Source: Chitinophaga solisilvae (GTDB taxonomy: Bacteria; Bacteroidota; Bacteroidia; Chitinophagales; Chitinophagaceae). From it: a DNA stretch of 64,000 nucleotides. The notes beneath the pieces were generated by a model that saw only the letters and a list, made by a program, of their open reading frames with translations, did no database searches and was not told the origin of the DNA. Of the stretch, positions 53,143 through 60,924 are shown in pieces. Position 1 is the first letter of the stretch; each line of letters starts with the position of its first letter. The DNA lies in NCBI RefSeq assembly GCF_009928525.1, contig NZ_JAABOK010000002.1, forward strand, positions 682,001-746,000. The letters run 5' to 3'. The position numbers were made by a program, and so were the translations under genes.

Positions 53143-54435
53143 ATGTCCAGCCAAACAGCAACAATGAAAGCTCCCGCTGCTCCTGCTCAGCAAAGCAACG
53201 CACGGGCTATGACCGTTATCGGTACGCTCTTTTTCCTTTTTGGATTTATCACCTGGTTAAACAGTGTGTTGATTCCTTTTTTGAAACAGGCCTGTGAGTT
53301 ATCTGATTTTCAGGTATACTTTGTCACCTTTGCGTTTTATATTTCCTATTTCGTGATGGCGATCCCTTCTTCCGCCATCCTGCGTAAAGTGGGATTTACC
53401 AATGGTATGTCTGTAGGATTGCTGACGATGGCCATCGGCTCCCTGATATTTGTTCCTGCGGCGCAGGCGCGTTCTTTTCCGCTGTTTCTGGTGGGACTGT
53501 TTGTGCAGGGCGCTGGCATGACACTGCTGCAGGCGGCCTCCAACCCGTATATTACTATTATCGGGCCCATTGAAAGCGCAGCACAGCGTATGAGCATCAT
53601 GGGCATCTGTAACAAAGTGGCGGCTATGATCGGCATCTTTGTGCTGAGCACCCTGCTGTTTAGCGATACGGCTGAATTATCGAAGAAAATTGAAGGGCTG
53701 ACAGGCGCTGAAAAAGAAGCGGAGCTGACCTTGCTGGCTGGCCGTGTAATTGTCCCCTATATCGTAATGGCGGTAGTACTGGGCGGACTGGCGCTTATGG
53801 TACGTAAAGCGCACCTGCCGGAAGTAAAACCTGAAGAAGAGAAACAGGACGACACTGCTGCTGGCGGCCAGCGTTCCATCTTCGGCATTCCTTACCTCAT
53901 GCTCGGTATCCTCTGCCTGTTCCTTTATGTAGGCGTAGAAGTACTGGCCATCGACTCCCTGGCGCTCTATGGCGTTGCCAGCGGCTTTGATACCAATGCT
54001 GCCCTGCACCTGAGCATCTACAGCCTCATCGCATTAACTGTAGGCTACCTGCTGGGCATCGTACTGGTACCTAAATATATAGGTCAGCGTCAGGCACTTA
54101 TCACCTGCGCAGTAATGGGCGCTGTATTCACCGTAGGCGCACTCACGACCAGCGGTAAAGTATCTGTGGCATTTATCGTGCTGCTGAGCTTTGCCCACTC
54201 CCTGATGTGGCCCGGCATCTGGCCGCTTGCTATCAACAAGTTAGGCAAATACACCAAACTCGGCTCTGCCTTCCTGATTATGGCCATCGCCGGTGGCGCC
54301 ATCCTGCCACTGGTATATGGTAAACTCTGCGATCTGTGGGGCAGCCGCCAGACACCTTATGTTATTATGGTGCCCTGTTATCTGTATATCCTTTATTATG
54401 CTGCGGCGGGATATAAGAAAGGGCTGCCTGAATAA
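53143..54435 (+). CDS. FucP/NagP-type MFS sugar permease
   Basis: 430 residues, standard size. Hallmarks: FFLFGFITWLNSVLIPFLKQACELS, QGAGMTLLQAASNPYITIIGP, and FLYVGVEVLAIDSL near 260. It is divergent from the longer permease and upstream of galactokinase (B7 between them), so galactose, GalNAc, GlcNAc or fucose are all candidates. No Ala/Pro-rich linker function is evident beyond the 20-residue N-terminus. Confidence 0.92.
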   Translation: MSSQTATMKAPAAPAQQSNARAMTVIGTLFFLFGFITWLNSVLIPFLKQACELSDFQVYFVTFAFYISYFVMAIPSSAILRKVGFTNGMSVGLLTMAIGSLIFVPAAQARSFPLFLVGLFVQGAGMTLLQAASNPYITIIGPIESAAQRMSIMGICNKVAAMIGIFVLSTLLFSDTAELSKKIEGLTGAEKEAELTLLAGRVIVPYIVMAVVLGGLALMVRKAHLPEVKPEEEKQDDTAAGGQRSIFGIPYLMLGILCLFLYVGVEVLAIDSLALYGVASGFDTNAALHLSIYSLIALTVGYLLGIVLVPKYIGQRQALITCAVMGAVFTVGALTTSGKVSVAFIVLLSFAHSLMWPGIWPLAINKLGKYTKLGSAFLIMAIAGGAILPLVYGKLCDLWGSRQTPYVIMVPCYLYILYYAAAGYKKGLPE

Positions 54436-54553
54436 TTACGAATTACAAATTGCGAATTACGAATGAAGCGAGAAGACCTGAGCGAAGAAGATTTTACTTC
54501 TTCGCTCAGGTCTTCTCGCTTCATTCGTAATTCGCAATTTGTAATTCGTAATT
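54433..54553. repeat. Palindromic element B7 (TACGAAT family)
   Basis: Arms AATTACGAATTACAAATTGCG; stem GAAGCGAGAAGACCTGAGCGAAG, loop AAGATTTTACTT. Starts within the permease TAA. Its stem combines the GACCTGAGC of A6 with the GCGAAGAAG of the B3/B4 loops. Confidence 0.86.
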
Positions 54554-54615
54554 CCCGCAAAAAAACTGTATCGGTAAATTTTTTTCTCTATTTTTAGGTG
54601 TAAATTTTACGTTTA

Positions 54616-55761
54616 ATGATACAGCAAACCAGGGAGAAATTCATCACCCTTTTTGGAAAAGAGCCCTTGATGGTCATCTCTCCGGGAAGAATCAATCTCA
54701 TCGGCGAGCATACGGACTACAACAACGGATTTGTATTGCCTGCCGCCATCGATAAGAAAATTGTTTATGCCGTGGCATTAAACAATACGCAGCAATGTAA
54801 TGCGCATGCGGTTTTCACCAACGAAACCGTGTCTTTTGATCTCGGTCAGGTGCAGCCTACGCCGGGATGGATCAACTATCTCATGGGGGTAGTGTATCAG
54901 TTGCAGCAGGGCGGGCACCCGGTAACGGGTTTTGACTGTGTGGTAGCCGGCGATATTCCTGTGGGCGCCGGACTGTCTTCTTCCGCGGCAGTGGAAGGCG
55001 GGTTGGTAGCTGCGCTGGACAGCATCTTCGGATATAACCTTTCCCGCATGGATATGGCGCTGCTGGGACAACGTGCTGAGCATACCTTCCCCGGTGTTAA
55101 ATGCGGTATCATGGATCAGTTTGCCAACCTGCACGGCAAAAAGGACCAGGTTATCCGGCTGGACTGCCGCAGCCTGGAATACGAATATTTTCCGTTTAAT
55201 TTCCCTGCATATAAGATCGTGCTGTGCAATTCCATGGTACATCACTCGCTGGCATCCTCCGAATATAATGTACGCCGTCAGCAATGCGAGGAGGGCGTAG
55301 CCGCAATCAGCGCGCTGCACCCGGAAGTAGCCTCTCTCCGCGACGCCACTCCGGCTATGCTGGAGGAAGTCCGCGCGCAGTTATCGCAGATTGTCTACAA
55401 CCGCTGCAAATACGTCATTGAAGAAATTCAGCGCGTACAGGATGCCACACACCTGTTGAAGAAAGGCGACCTGCAGCAGTTTGGTCAGCTGATGTACGCC
55501 ACCCACGAAGGGTTAAGTCGCCTCTACGAGGTCAGCTGCCCTGAACTGGACTTCCTGGTTTCCCTGGCAAAGGAACGCCCTGAAGTAGCCGGCGCACGCG
55601 TCATGGGCGGTGGCTTCGGCGGCTGCACCATCAACCTCGTAAAACAGGACCAGGTAGATGATTTTATTTCGTTTATCCGTTCCCGCTACCAGGAACAGTA
55701 TGGTAAGGAACCGGAAGTGTATGTGACGACGATTCAGGATGGAGTTAGTGTGATAGATTAA
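54616..55761 (+). CDS. galK: Galactokinase
   Basis: 381 residues, usual length. GRINLIGEHTDYNNGFVLP (residues 23-41), ATP-binding GAGLSSSAAVEGG, and GARVMGGGFGGCTINLV near 325 are the three GHMP signatures. It makes galactose-1-phosphate. In this locus it could also act on GalNAc only if its pocket is altered, which cannot be judged here. Downstream partner galT/galE are not in view. Confidence 0.95.
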   Translation: MIQQTREKFITLFGKEPLMVISPGRINLIGEHTDYNNGFVLPAAIDKKIVYAVALNNTQQCNAHAVFTNETVSFDLGQVQPTPGWINYLMGVVYQLQQGGHPVTGFDCVVAGDIPVGAGLSSSAAVEGGLVAALDSIFGYNLSRMDMALLGQRAEHTFPGVKCGIMDQFANLHGKKDQVIRLDCRSLEYEYFPFNFPAYKIVLCNSMVHHSLASSEYNVRRQQCEEGVAAISALHPEVASLRDATPAMLEEVRAQLSQIVYNRCKYVIEEIQRVQDATHLLKKGDLQQFGQLMYATHEGLSRLYEVSCPELDFLVSLAKERPEVAGARVMGGGFGGCTINLVKQDQVDDFISFIRSRYQEQYGKEPEVYVTTIQDGVSVID

Positions 55762-55763
55762 TG

Positions 55764-55908
55764 TTAATTACAAATTACGAATTGCGAATTACGAATGTAG
55801 TTCGAAGATAAAAGCGAAGACCGAAGCGGATACTTTACAGTATGATCGCTTCGGTCTTCGCTTTTATCTTCGAACTACATTCGTAATTCGCAATTCGTAA
55901 TTTGAAAT
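55764..55908. repeat. Palindromic element B8 (TACGAAT family)
   Basis: Same stem as B1 (GTAGTTCGAAGATAAAAGCG, AAGACCGAAGCG). The loop is GATACTTTACAGTATGAT, 15 of 18 positions identical to B1's loop when reverse-complemented. Fills the convergent gap between galK and the GH109 gene. Confidence 0.86.
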
Positions 55909-55913
55909 TCCCG

Positions 55914-57308
55914 TTAATATTGGTCGTCGAGTGCAAATATCGGCTTCCTGTTCATCCAGCGGCCGCGGGTGAAATCAGGGATATATTGTACGCTGCCGCC
56001 TTCAGCAACGGATTGTTCGCTGAGAGGAGTGATCGCGTACCAGGTAGCCATATCGTAAACGTCGAGGGCGTATGGAGCGCCGCGCTTGATGCTTTCGATG
56101 AAGGAGTTTAATACGTACCAGTCCATACCACCGTGACCTGCGCCTTTGGCGTCGTTGGCGTAGCGTTTCCAGAGCGGGTGGTCGTATTTACCGAAGTAGG
56201 TGTTCGGATCTTCGAACTTACCGGTAGATTCCCACTGGTCATGCGGACTTTTCTTTTCTACATATATGGAATCCTGATCATCCATCCAGAGGCCGTTTGT
56301 ACCCTGTACGCGGAAGTTCAGGGAGTAGGGACGGGGGGAGTTGGTATCATGCGATAACATGATAGTTTCTCCGTTGTTGGTTTTGATCAGGGAAGAAACG
56401 ATGTCACCCAGTTTGAATTCTACTTTCGCATTAGGATGGCTTTCGCTGCTGTTATCCACAATATATTTATGCAGACCACGGGATTTGGTAGCCACGGAAG
56501 TGATGGACAGCAGGCGGTTTCCGCGGTTCATGTTGATAACGTTGCCGATAGGTCCCAGGCCGTGTGAAGGATACAGGTCGCCATTGCGGTGAACGGAGTG
56601 GTTGGTTCTCCATTTGGCTTCGGATAAGGCGTTTTCGCCGAATTCTACACCACCGCCGTAATATTGCTTGCCGTTGTTGAATTTAACGCCGCGCAGATCG
56701 TGCTGGTAGCCGCCCTGCAGGTGAATGATTTCACCGAACAATCCCTGGCGGGCCATATTCAGTACTGCCATTACATCTCTGCGGTAGCACACGTTTTCCA
56801 TACCAAATACAGGTACGCCGGTAGCTTCGCTGGTGTTCACCAGTTCCCAGCACTCCTGGATGTCGGATGCGCCACAAACCTCTACAGCAGGGGTTTTTCC
56901 GGCTTTCATGGCAGCAACGGCCATGATGGAATGCCATTCCCATGGTGTAGCGATAATCACCGCATCAATATCATCACGCTTCAGCATATTGCGGAAATCT
57001 TCCGGACCATTGGTATATTCAGCTACTTTTCTTTTGCCGCCGTATACCTTGGTTATCATGTCTCTTGCCTTTGGCACCGTGTAAGCTGTATCAGGATCTG
57101 CAAAAGCGATGACGTCCACATCTTCCCGATGCAGGCAGAGGCTCAGGTGGCCCAGGCCGCGTGCTCCCACGCCGATCAGGCCTACTCTTACCTTAGGCTT
57201 TTTTTCATTGGCAAACAGTTTGGCAGAGGAACCCAGCATAGAAAGACCGATCCCCGCGGCTGCCGTGTTTTTGAGAAAACTTCTGCGATGTAGTGGTTGT
57301 TTATTCAT
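55914..57308 (-). CDS. GH109 alpha-N-acetylgalactosaminidase (Gfo/Idh/MocA fold)
   Basis: 464 residues. Tat signal RRSFLKNTAAAG. NAD-binding GLIGVGARGLG (43-53), then VIIATPWEWHS, VEVCGASDIQECW (in place of the EKP of dehydrogenases), RRDVMAVLNMARQGLFGEI, GDLYPSHGLGPIGNVINM and KGAGHGGMDW are the marks of GH109. It removes alpha-GalNAc with tightly bound NAD+. Exported by Tat because the cofactor is loaded in the cytoplasm. Divergent from the GH29 gene. Confidence 0.9.
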   Translation of the reverse strand: MNKQPLHRRSFLKNTAAAGIGLSMLGSSAKLFANEKKPKVRVGLIGVGARGLGHLSLCLHREDVDVIAFADPDTAYTVPKARDMITKVYGGKRKVAEYTNGPEDFRNMLKRDDIDAVIIATPWEWHSIMAVAAMKAGKTPAVEVCGASDIQECWELVNTSEATGVPVFGMENVCYRRDVMAVLNMARQGLFGEIIHLQGGYQHDLRGVKFNNGKQYYGGGVEFGENALSEAKWRTNHSVHRNGDLYPSHGLGPIGNVINMNRGNRLLSITSVATKSRGLHKYIVDNSSESHPNAKVEFKLGDIVSSLIKTNNGETIMLSHDTNSPRPYSLNFRVQGTNGLWMDDQDSIYVEKKSPHDQWESTGKFEDPNTYFGKYDHPLWKRYANDAKGAGHGGMDWYVLNSFIESIKRGAPYALDVYDMATWYAITPLSEQSVAEGGSVQYIPDFTRGRWMNRKPIFALDDQY

Positions 57309-57544
57309 TGTTCAGTTGTTTAATCGCGTATTAAGATACGTTATGAAGGGTTTAAATTTATAAAAAATGACGGGTGAAAACCAATATATACGCCTGTTTT
57401 CTTACATTTTTATGATAAACGGCAAAGAATTGGAAGACAATATGTTGACGGAAAGTGAAGATTCAATTATGAAATGATAATCCCCGATTACCCCTGATAG
57501 CCGGAGATGGTTATCTTCGCCGGAAGACTTATTATTCCAGTGAA

Positions 57545-59671
57545 ATGAAAAGAACACATCTGCTCCTCGCCGGTTTGCTCTGCGGCAATATGGCGTTCGC
57601 ACAATCAATAAAGCCTTACGGCGCATTGCCGTCAAAAGCCCAGGTGGCCTGGAATGACATGGAGTATTACATGTTCATTCACTTCGGCCCGAACACTTTT
57701 ACCAACAAGGAATGGGGCCATGGCGACGAAGATCCGAAAGTATTTAATCCAACCCGCCTCGACGCACGGCAATGGGCGCGCACCGCGAAGCTGGCCGGTA
57801 TGAAAGGTATTGTGATCACTGCCAAGCATCACGATGGTTTTTGCCTGTGGCCGAGCAAATACAGCACCCACACGGTACGGGAGAGTGCATGGAAGAACGG
57901 TAAAGGCGATGTGCTGGCCGAACTCTCTTCCGCCTGTAAGGAATACGGCCTGAAATTCGGCGTGTACCTCTCGCCCTGGGACCGCAACCATCCTGAGTAT
58001 GGCACGCCTACCTATAACCAGGTGTTTGCCAATACGCTGAATGAAGTATTATCCAACTACGGCCCTGTATTTGAACAGTGGTTCGATGGCGCCAACGGCG
58101 GCAATGTAAAGCAGCCGTACGACTGGAACCTGTTTCATAGTGTCGTGTATAAAAATCAGCCCAACGCCGTGATCTTCAGTGACGTTGGCCCCGGCTGCCG
58201 CTGGGTGGGCAATGAAAACGGTATTGCCGGCACCACCAACTGGAGCACACTGAACGTTACAGGCTTCGCGCCGGGTGAAGCAGGCCCGCCTGCCAAATCC
58301 CTCAACGAAGGAAATGAAGACGGCGAGAAATGGATTCCGGCAGAGTGCGACGTCTCTATCCGGCCAGGATGGTTCTACAGTCCGGATACCGATGATAAGG
58401 TGAAAACAGTGAACCAGCTGCTGGACATCTACTACGGCTCCGTGGGCCGCAACGGGAACCTCATTCTCAATGTGCCCATCGACCGCGACGGCGTTATCCA
58501 TCCCAATGATTCCACCCGCCTGATGGAACTGCGTAAAGTGCTGGATGCTTCTTTCAAAAATAATCTTGCTAAAAACGCCGTAATAACGGCAACGGATACA
58601 CGTACCGGTAACGCTGCTGTGAAAGTGAAGCATCTCAACGACGGCGCCAATGCTACTTACTGGGCAACTACCGATAAGGCAACGAAAGCTGCCATCACGC
58701 TGTCCTTTAAAAAGCCGGTGACCTTCAACCGCCTCGTACTGCAGGAATACATCGCGCTGGGACAACGCGTGAAGGCATTTACCGTAGAGATACTCGAAAA
58801 CGGAAGGAAGAAGGAGATTGCCAGCGAAACAACCATAGGACATAAGCGTATCCTGCGTTTGCCGGACTACACCACCACCGAGGTATATATTAATATAACC
58901 GATGCAAAAGCTGCTCCGGTCATCAGCGAAGTGCAGCTGTTTGAAGCACCGGGCGTACTGGCTACGCCGGTAATCAGCAGAGACAGGAACGGAGCTGTTA
59001 CCATCCGGTCTGCCTCCGATGACCAGGTAGTGCACGTAACCCTTGATGGCAGTGAACCAACTGCTGCTTCTCCGGTTTATCTGCAACCACAGGAATCCTC
59101 AGATAATATGGTGACTGTTATCCGTGGTGCGAAAGACGGAAAAATTATCCGAGACATTAACCTGCCGAAAGGTGGCACCGTGAAAGCAAAAGCATTCCTG
59201 CATAAAACCAATACCGCAGGTCCGACTGTGGTGGCAGACTTTGATGTAGCGCCGGCGAAGTGGACCGTGGTAAGCGCTCCGGCTGCAGCCAGGGATCATG
59301 CAGCGGAGAAAGCGATTGACGGAAATCCGGATTCATTCTATATTACCGATAAGAACAGCAGCGCTGCCTATCCGCATGAGCTGGTGGCAGACCTCGGCGA
59401 AGAGCTGACACTACGCGGCTTTACCTATCTGCCTGTGGCAGGCGCCGGCGGCGTAATCTACGGATATGCCCTTTACGTCAGCACAGATGGTAAGAACTGG
59501 GGAAAGGCCGCCGCTTCCGGCAGCTTCGGAAATATTAAAAATAATCCAATACTGCAGAAAGTGACATTCTCTCCGGTGAAGGCCAGGTATATCCGTTTTG
59601 TGGCTACCGCGCCGGCATACGAAAAAGATAACAAGGCAGGAATTGCCGAGCTGGGTATCATCACCAGATAG
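57545..59671 (+). CDS. GH29 alpha-L-fucosidase with F5/8C domains
   Basis: 708 residues. Signal peptide 1-20. The GH29 barrel covers about 25-345: FIHFGPNTFTNKEWGHG, ITAKHHDGFCLW, LSPWDRN, and nucleophile Asp181 in EQWFDGANGG. Residues 345-460 and 570-708 look like F5/8 type C carbohydrate-binding modules with a chitobiase-like linker domain between. It cuts fucose from host-type glycans, probably in the periplasm. An internal barrel boundary is approximate. A terminator follows at 59692-59734. Confidence 0.94.
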   Translation: MKRTHLLLAGLLCGNMAFAQSIKPYGALPSKAQVAWNDMEYYMFIHFGPNTFTNKEWGHGDEDPKVFNPTRLDARQWARTAKLAGMKGIVITAKHHDGFCLWPSKYSTHTVRESAWKNGKGDVLAELSSACKEYGLKFGVYLSPWDRNHPEYGTPTYNQVFANTLNEVLSNYGPVFEQWFDGANGGNVKQPYDWNLFHSVVYKNQPNAVIFSDVGPGCRWVGNENGIAGTTNWSTLNVTGFAPGEAGPPAKSLNEGNEDGEKWIPAECDVSIRPGWFYSPDTDDKVKTVNQLLDIYYGSVGRNGNLILNVPIDRDGVIHPNDSTRLMELRKVLDASFKNNLAKNAVITATDTRTGNAAVKVKHLNDGANATYWATTDKATKAAITLSFKKPVTFNRLVLQEYIALGQRVKAFTVEILENGRKKEIASETTIGHKRILRLPDYTTTEVYINITDAKAAPVISEVQLFEAPGVLATPVISRDRNGAVTIRSASDDQVVHVTLDGSEPTAASPVYLQPQESSDNMVTVIRGAKDGKIIRDINLPKGGTVKAKAFLHKTNTAGPTVVADFDVAPAKWTVVSAPAAARDHAAEKAIDGNPDSFYITDKNSSAAYPHELVADLGEELTLRGFTYLPVAGAGGVIYGYALYVSTDGKNWGKAAASGSFGNIKNNPILQKVTFSPVKARYIRFVATAPAYEKDNKAGIAELGIITR

Positions 59672-59691
59672 TAAGAAATTATCTAACGTAT

Positions 59692-59734
59692 AAAGCGGCT
59701 GTGTCCCGAAATGTTGGGCGCAGCCGCCTTTTTG
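59692..59734 (+). terminator. Rho-independent terminator after the fucosidase gene
   Basis: GCGGCTGTG/CGCAGCCGC (one mismatch) around a 15-nt loop, then CTTTTTG. About 20 nt beyond the stop. Confidence 0.8.
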
Positions 59735-59798
59735 TTAACGGTTTGAAAAAAAATGACATCCCCCAAAAAAAATTCGATTAATTAAAAAGATATTGTTA

Positions 59799-59807
59799 TA
59801 ACTTTGC
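59799..59807 (+). promoter_or_regulatory. -7 box of the arginine operon
   Basis: TAACTTTGC, exact TAnnTTTGC. It would give a 5' leader of about 275 nt before the GNAT start at 60090. A weak TTCG lies 22 bp upstream instead of TTTG. The 59672-60089 gap holds the terminator, this box and the leader ORFs. Confidence 0.5.
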
Positions 59808-59859
59808 GGATATTCTAAACTAAAGACAATATTTATAACAATTTAACGCTGAACTGAAG

Positions 59860-59976
59860 TTGGAAAAAACCGCAACTCATACCAACATCTCTGCATATCA
59901 TCCCGCTTTATACAAAGGGGTATATTCTGTTGGGTTCAATGTCTTTAGATTCCTTTCCCGACGACCCAGGATTTGA
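59860..59976 (+). CDS. Possible arginine leader peptide (38 residues)
   Basis: TTG start at 59860, TGA at 59974-59976. The tail reads FRFLSRRPRI, four Arg in eight codons, written AGA, CGA, CGA, AGG, unlike the CGT/CGC codons used in the operon genes. The start context AAGTTGGAAAA is repeated at the GNAT start (60088-60098). Position behind a promoter and before arginine genes resembles transcription attenuation leaders. No antiterminator hairpin was found, so this is a hypothesis. Confidence 0.35.
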   Translation: MEKTATHTNISAYHPALYKGVYSVGFNVFRFLSRRPRI

Positions 59977-60067
59977 TAGCGCCTTGTCATACAACCGCTA
60001 TCGCACCGTGATTCCCCAATCCTCCGGTGACAGTTTCCGTATGGAAAAATTCAATGTAGTTTATTGA
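59939..60067 (+). CDS. Possible 42-residue ORF in the arginine operon leader
   Basis: ATG 59939 to TGA 60065, overlapping the first leader ORF in another frame and ending 22 nt before the GNAT gene. The peptide (MSLDSFPDDPGFDSALSYN...) is not recognised. Either of the two ORFs, or neither, may be translated. Confidence 0.25.
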   Translation: MSLDSFPDDPGFDSALSYNRYRTVIPQSSGDSFRMEKFNVVY

Positions 60068-60089
60068 TTCACGATTTCAATTTAAAAAG

Positions 60090-60881
60090 TTGGAAAATCA
60101 TCATATCATCGTTAGGGTAGCCACTCCTGACGATATACACTATTCAAATACCATCACTGATGAGATGGAATCGTCTGCAAAGGCTCGTGGAACCGGTATT
60201 GCCAAACGTTCCCCGGCCTATGTGGAGCTGAAGATGCAGGAAGGAAAAGCGGTAATTGCCGTTACGGATAAAGGCGAATGGGTTGGCTTTTGCTACATTG
60301 AGGCATGGGGCCACGATAAATTTGTTGCCAACTCTGGTCTGATCGTTAACCCGGCATTCAGAGGACACGGCGTTGCTAAATCGATTAAGAAGAAGATATT
60401 CGAATTGTCGAGGGAGAAATATCCCGACTCAAAAATATTTGGTCTGACCACCGGCCTCGCTGTTATGAAAATTAACTCCGAACTGGGATATGAACCTGTG
60501 ACCTATTCTGAACTGACAGACGATGAAGAATTTTGGAAGGGCTGCAGAAGCTGCGTGAACTTTGATATTCTTACCTCCAAACAACGGAAAAACTGCCTTT
60601 GTACTGCCATGCTCTACGATCCTGTAGAGAAGCTGAAGGAAGCAGAAGCCAAAGCTGCTGCAGACAAAGCCAGACAGGAAGAAGAACTGGCGGAGATCGC
60701 CAACCAGCTGTCTGTATCTGCTACCGGTAACATCCAGCACGAAAGGAAACGCCGCAGATTTAAAGGAAATATAAAACTCTATGAGCGCTGGCTGCGATTT
60801 AAAAGATTTGTTTTGCTGAATAACAGCAAAAAGGAAGGCGGCGCCACCGGGCAGAAAAAGAAATTTTTCTTCCTGTTCTGA
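60090..60881 (+). CDS. GNAT acetyltransferase, probable N-acetylglutamate synthase
   Basis: 263 residues with a TTG start (MENHHIIVRVATPDD). GNAT core: VGFCYIEAWGHDKFVANSGLIVNPAFRGHGVAKSIKKKIF (acetyl-CoA loop RGHGVA), GLTTGLAVMKINSELGYEPV. The Cys pairs CRSC and CLC at about 150-172 are unusual. After 180 there is an Ala/Glu/Lys coiled coil and a basic tail ending KKKFFFLF. Bacteroidota arginine operons often begin with such a gene; acetylation of glutamate, or of ornithine precursors, is inferred from argG, argC and argD downstream. Confidence 0.8.
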   Translation: MENHHIIVRVATPDDIHYSNTITDEMESSAKARGTGIAKRSPAYVELKMQEGKAVIAVTDKGEWVGFCYIEAWGHDKFVANSGLIVNPAFRGHGVAKSIKKKIFELSREKYPDSKIFGLTTGLAVMKINSELGYEPVTYSELTDDEEFWKGCRSCVNFDILTSKQRKNCLCTAMLYDPVEKLKEAEAKAAADKARQEEELAEIANQLSVSATGNIQHERKRRRFKGNIKLYERWLRFKRFVLLNNSKKEGGATGQKKKFFFLF

Positions 60882-60924
60882 TCTTACATAATGTTTCTGG
60901 AAATATAAAAAACGATGTCATAAA

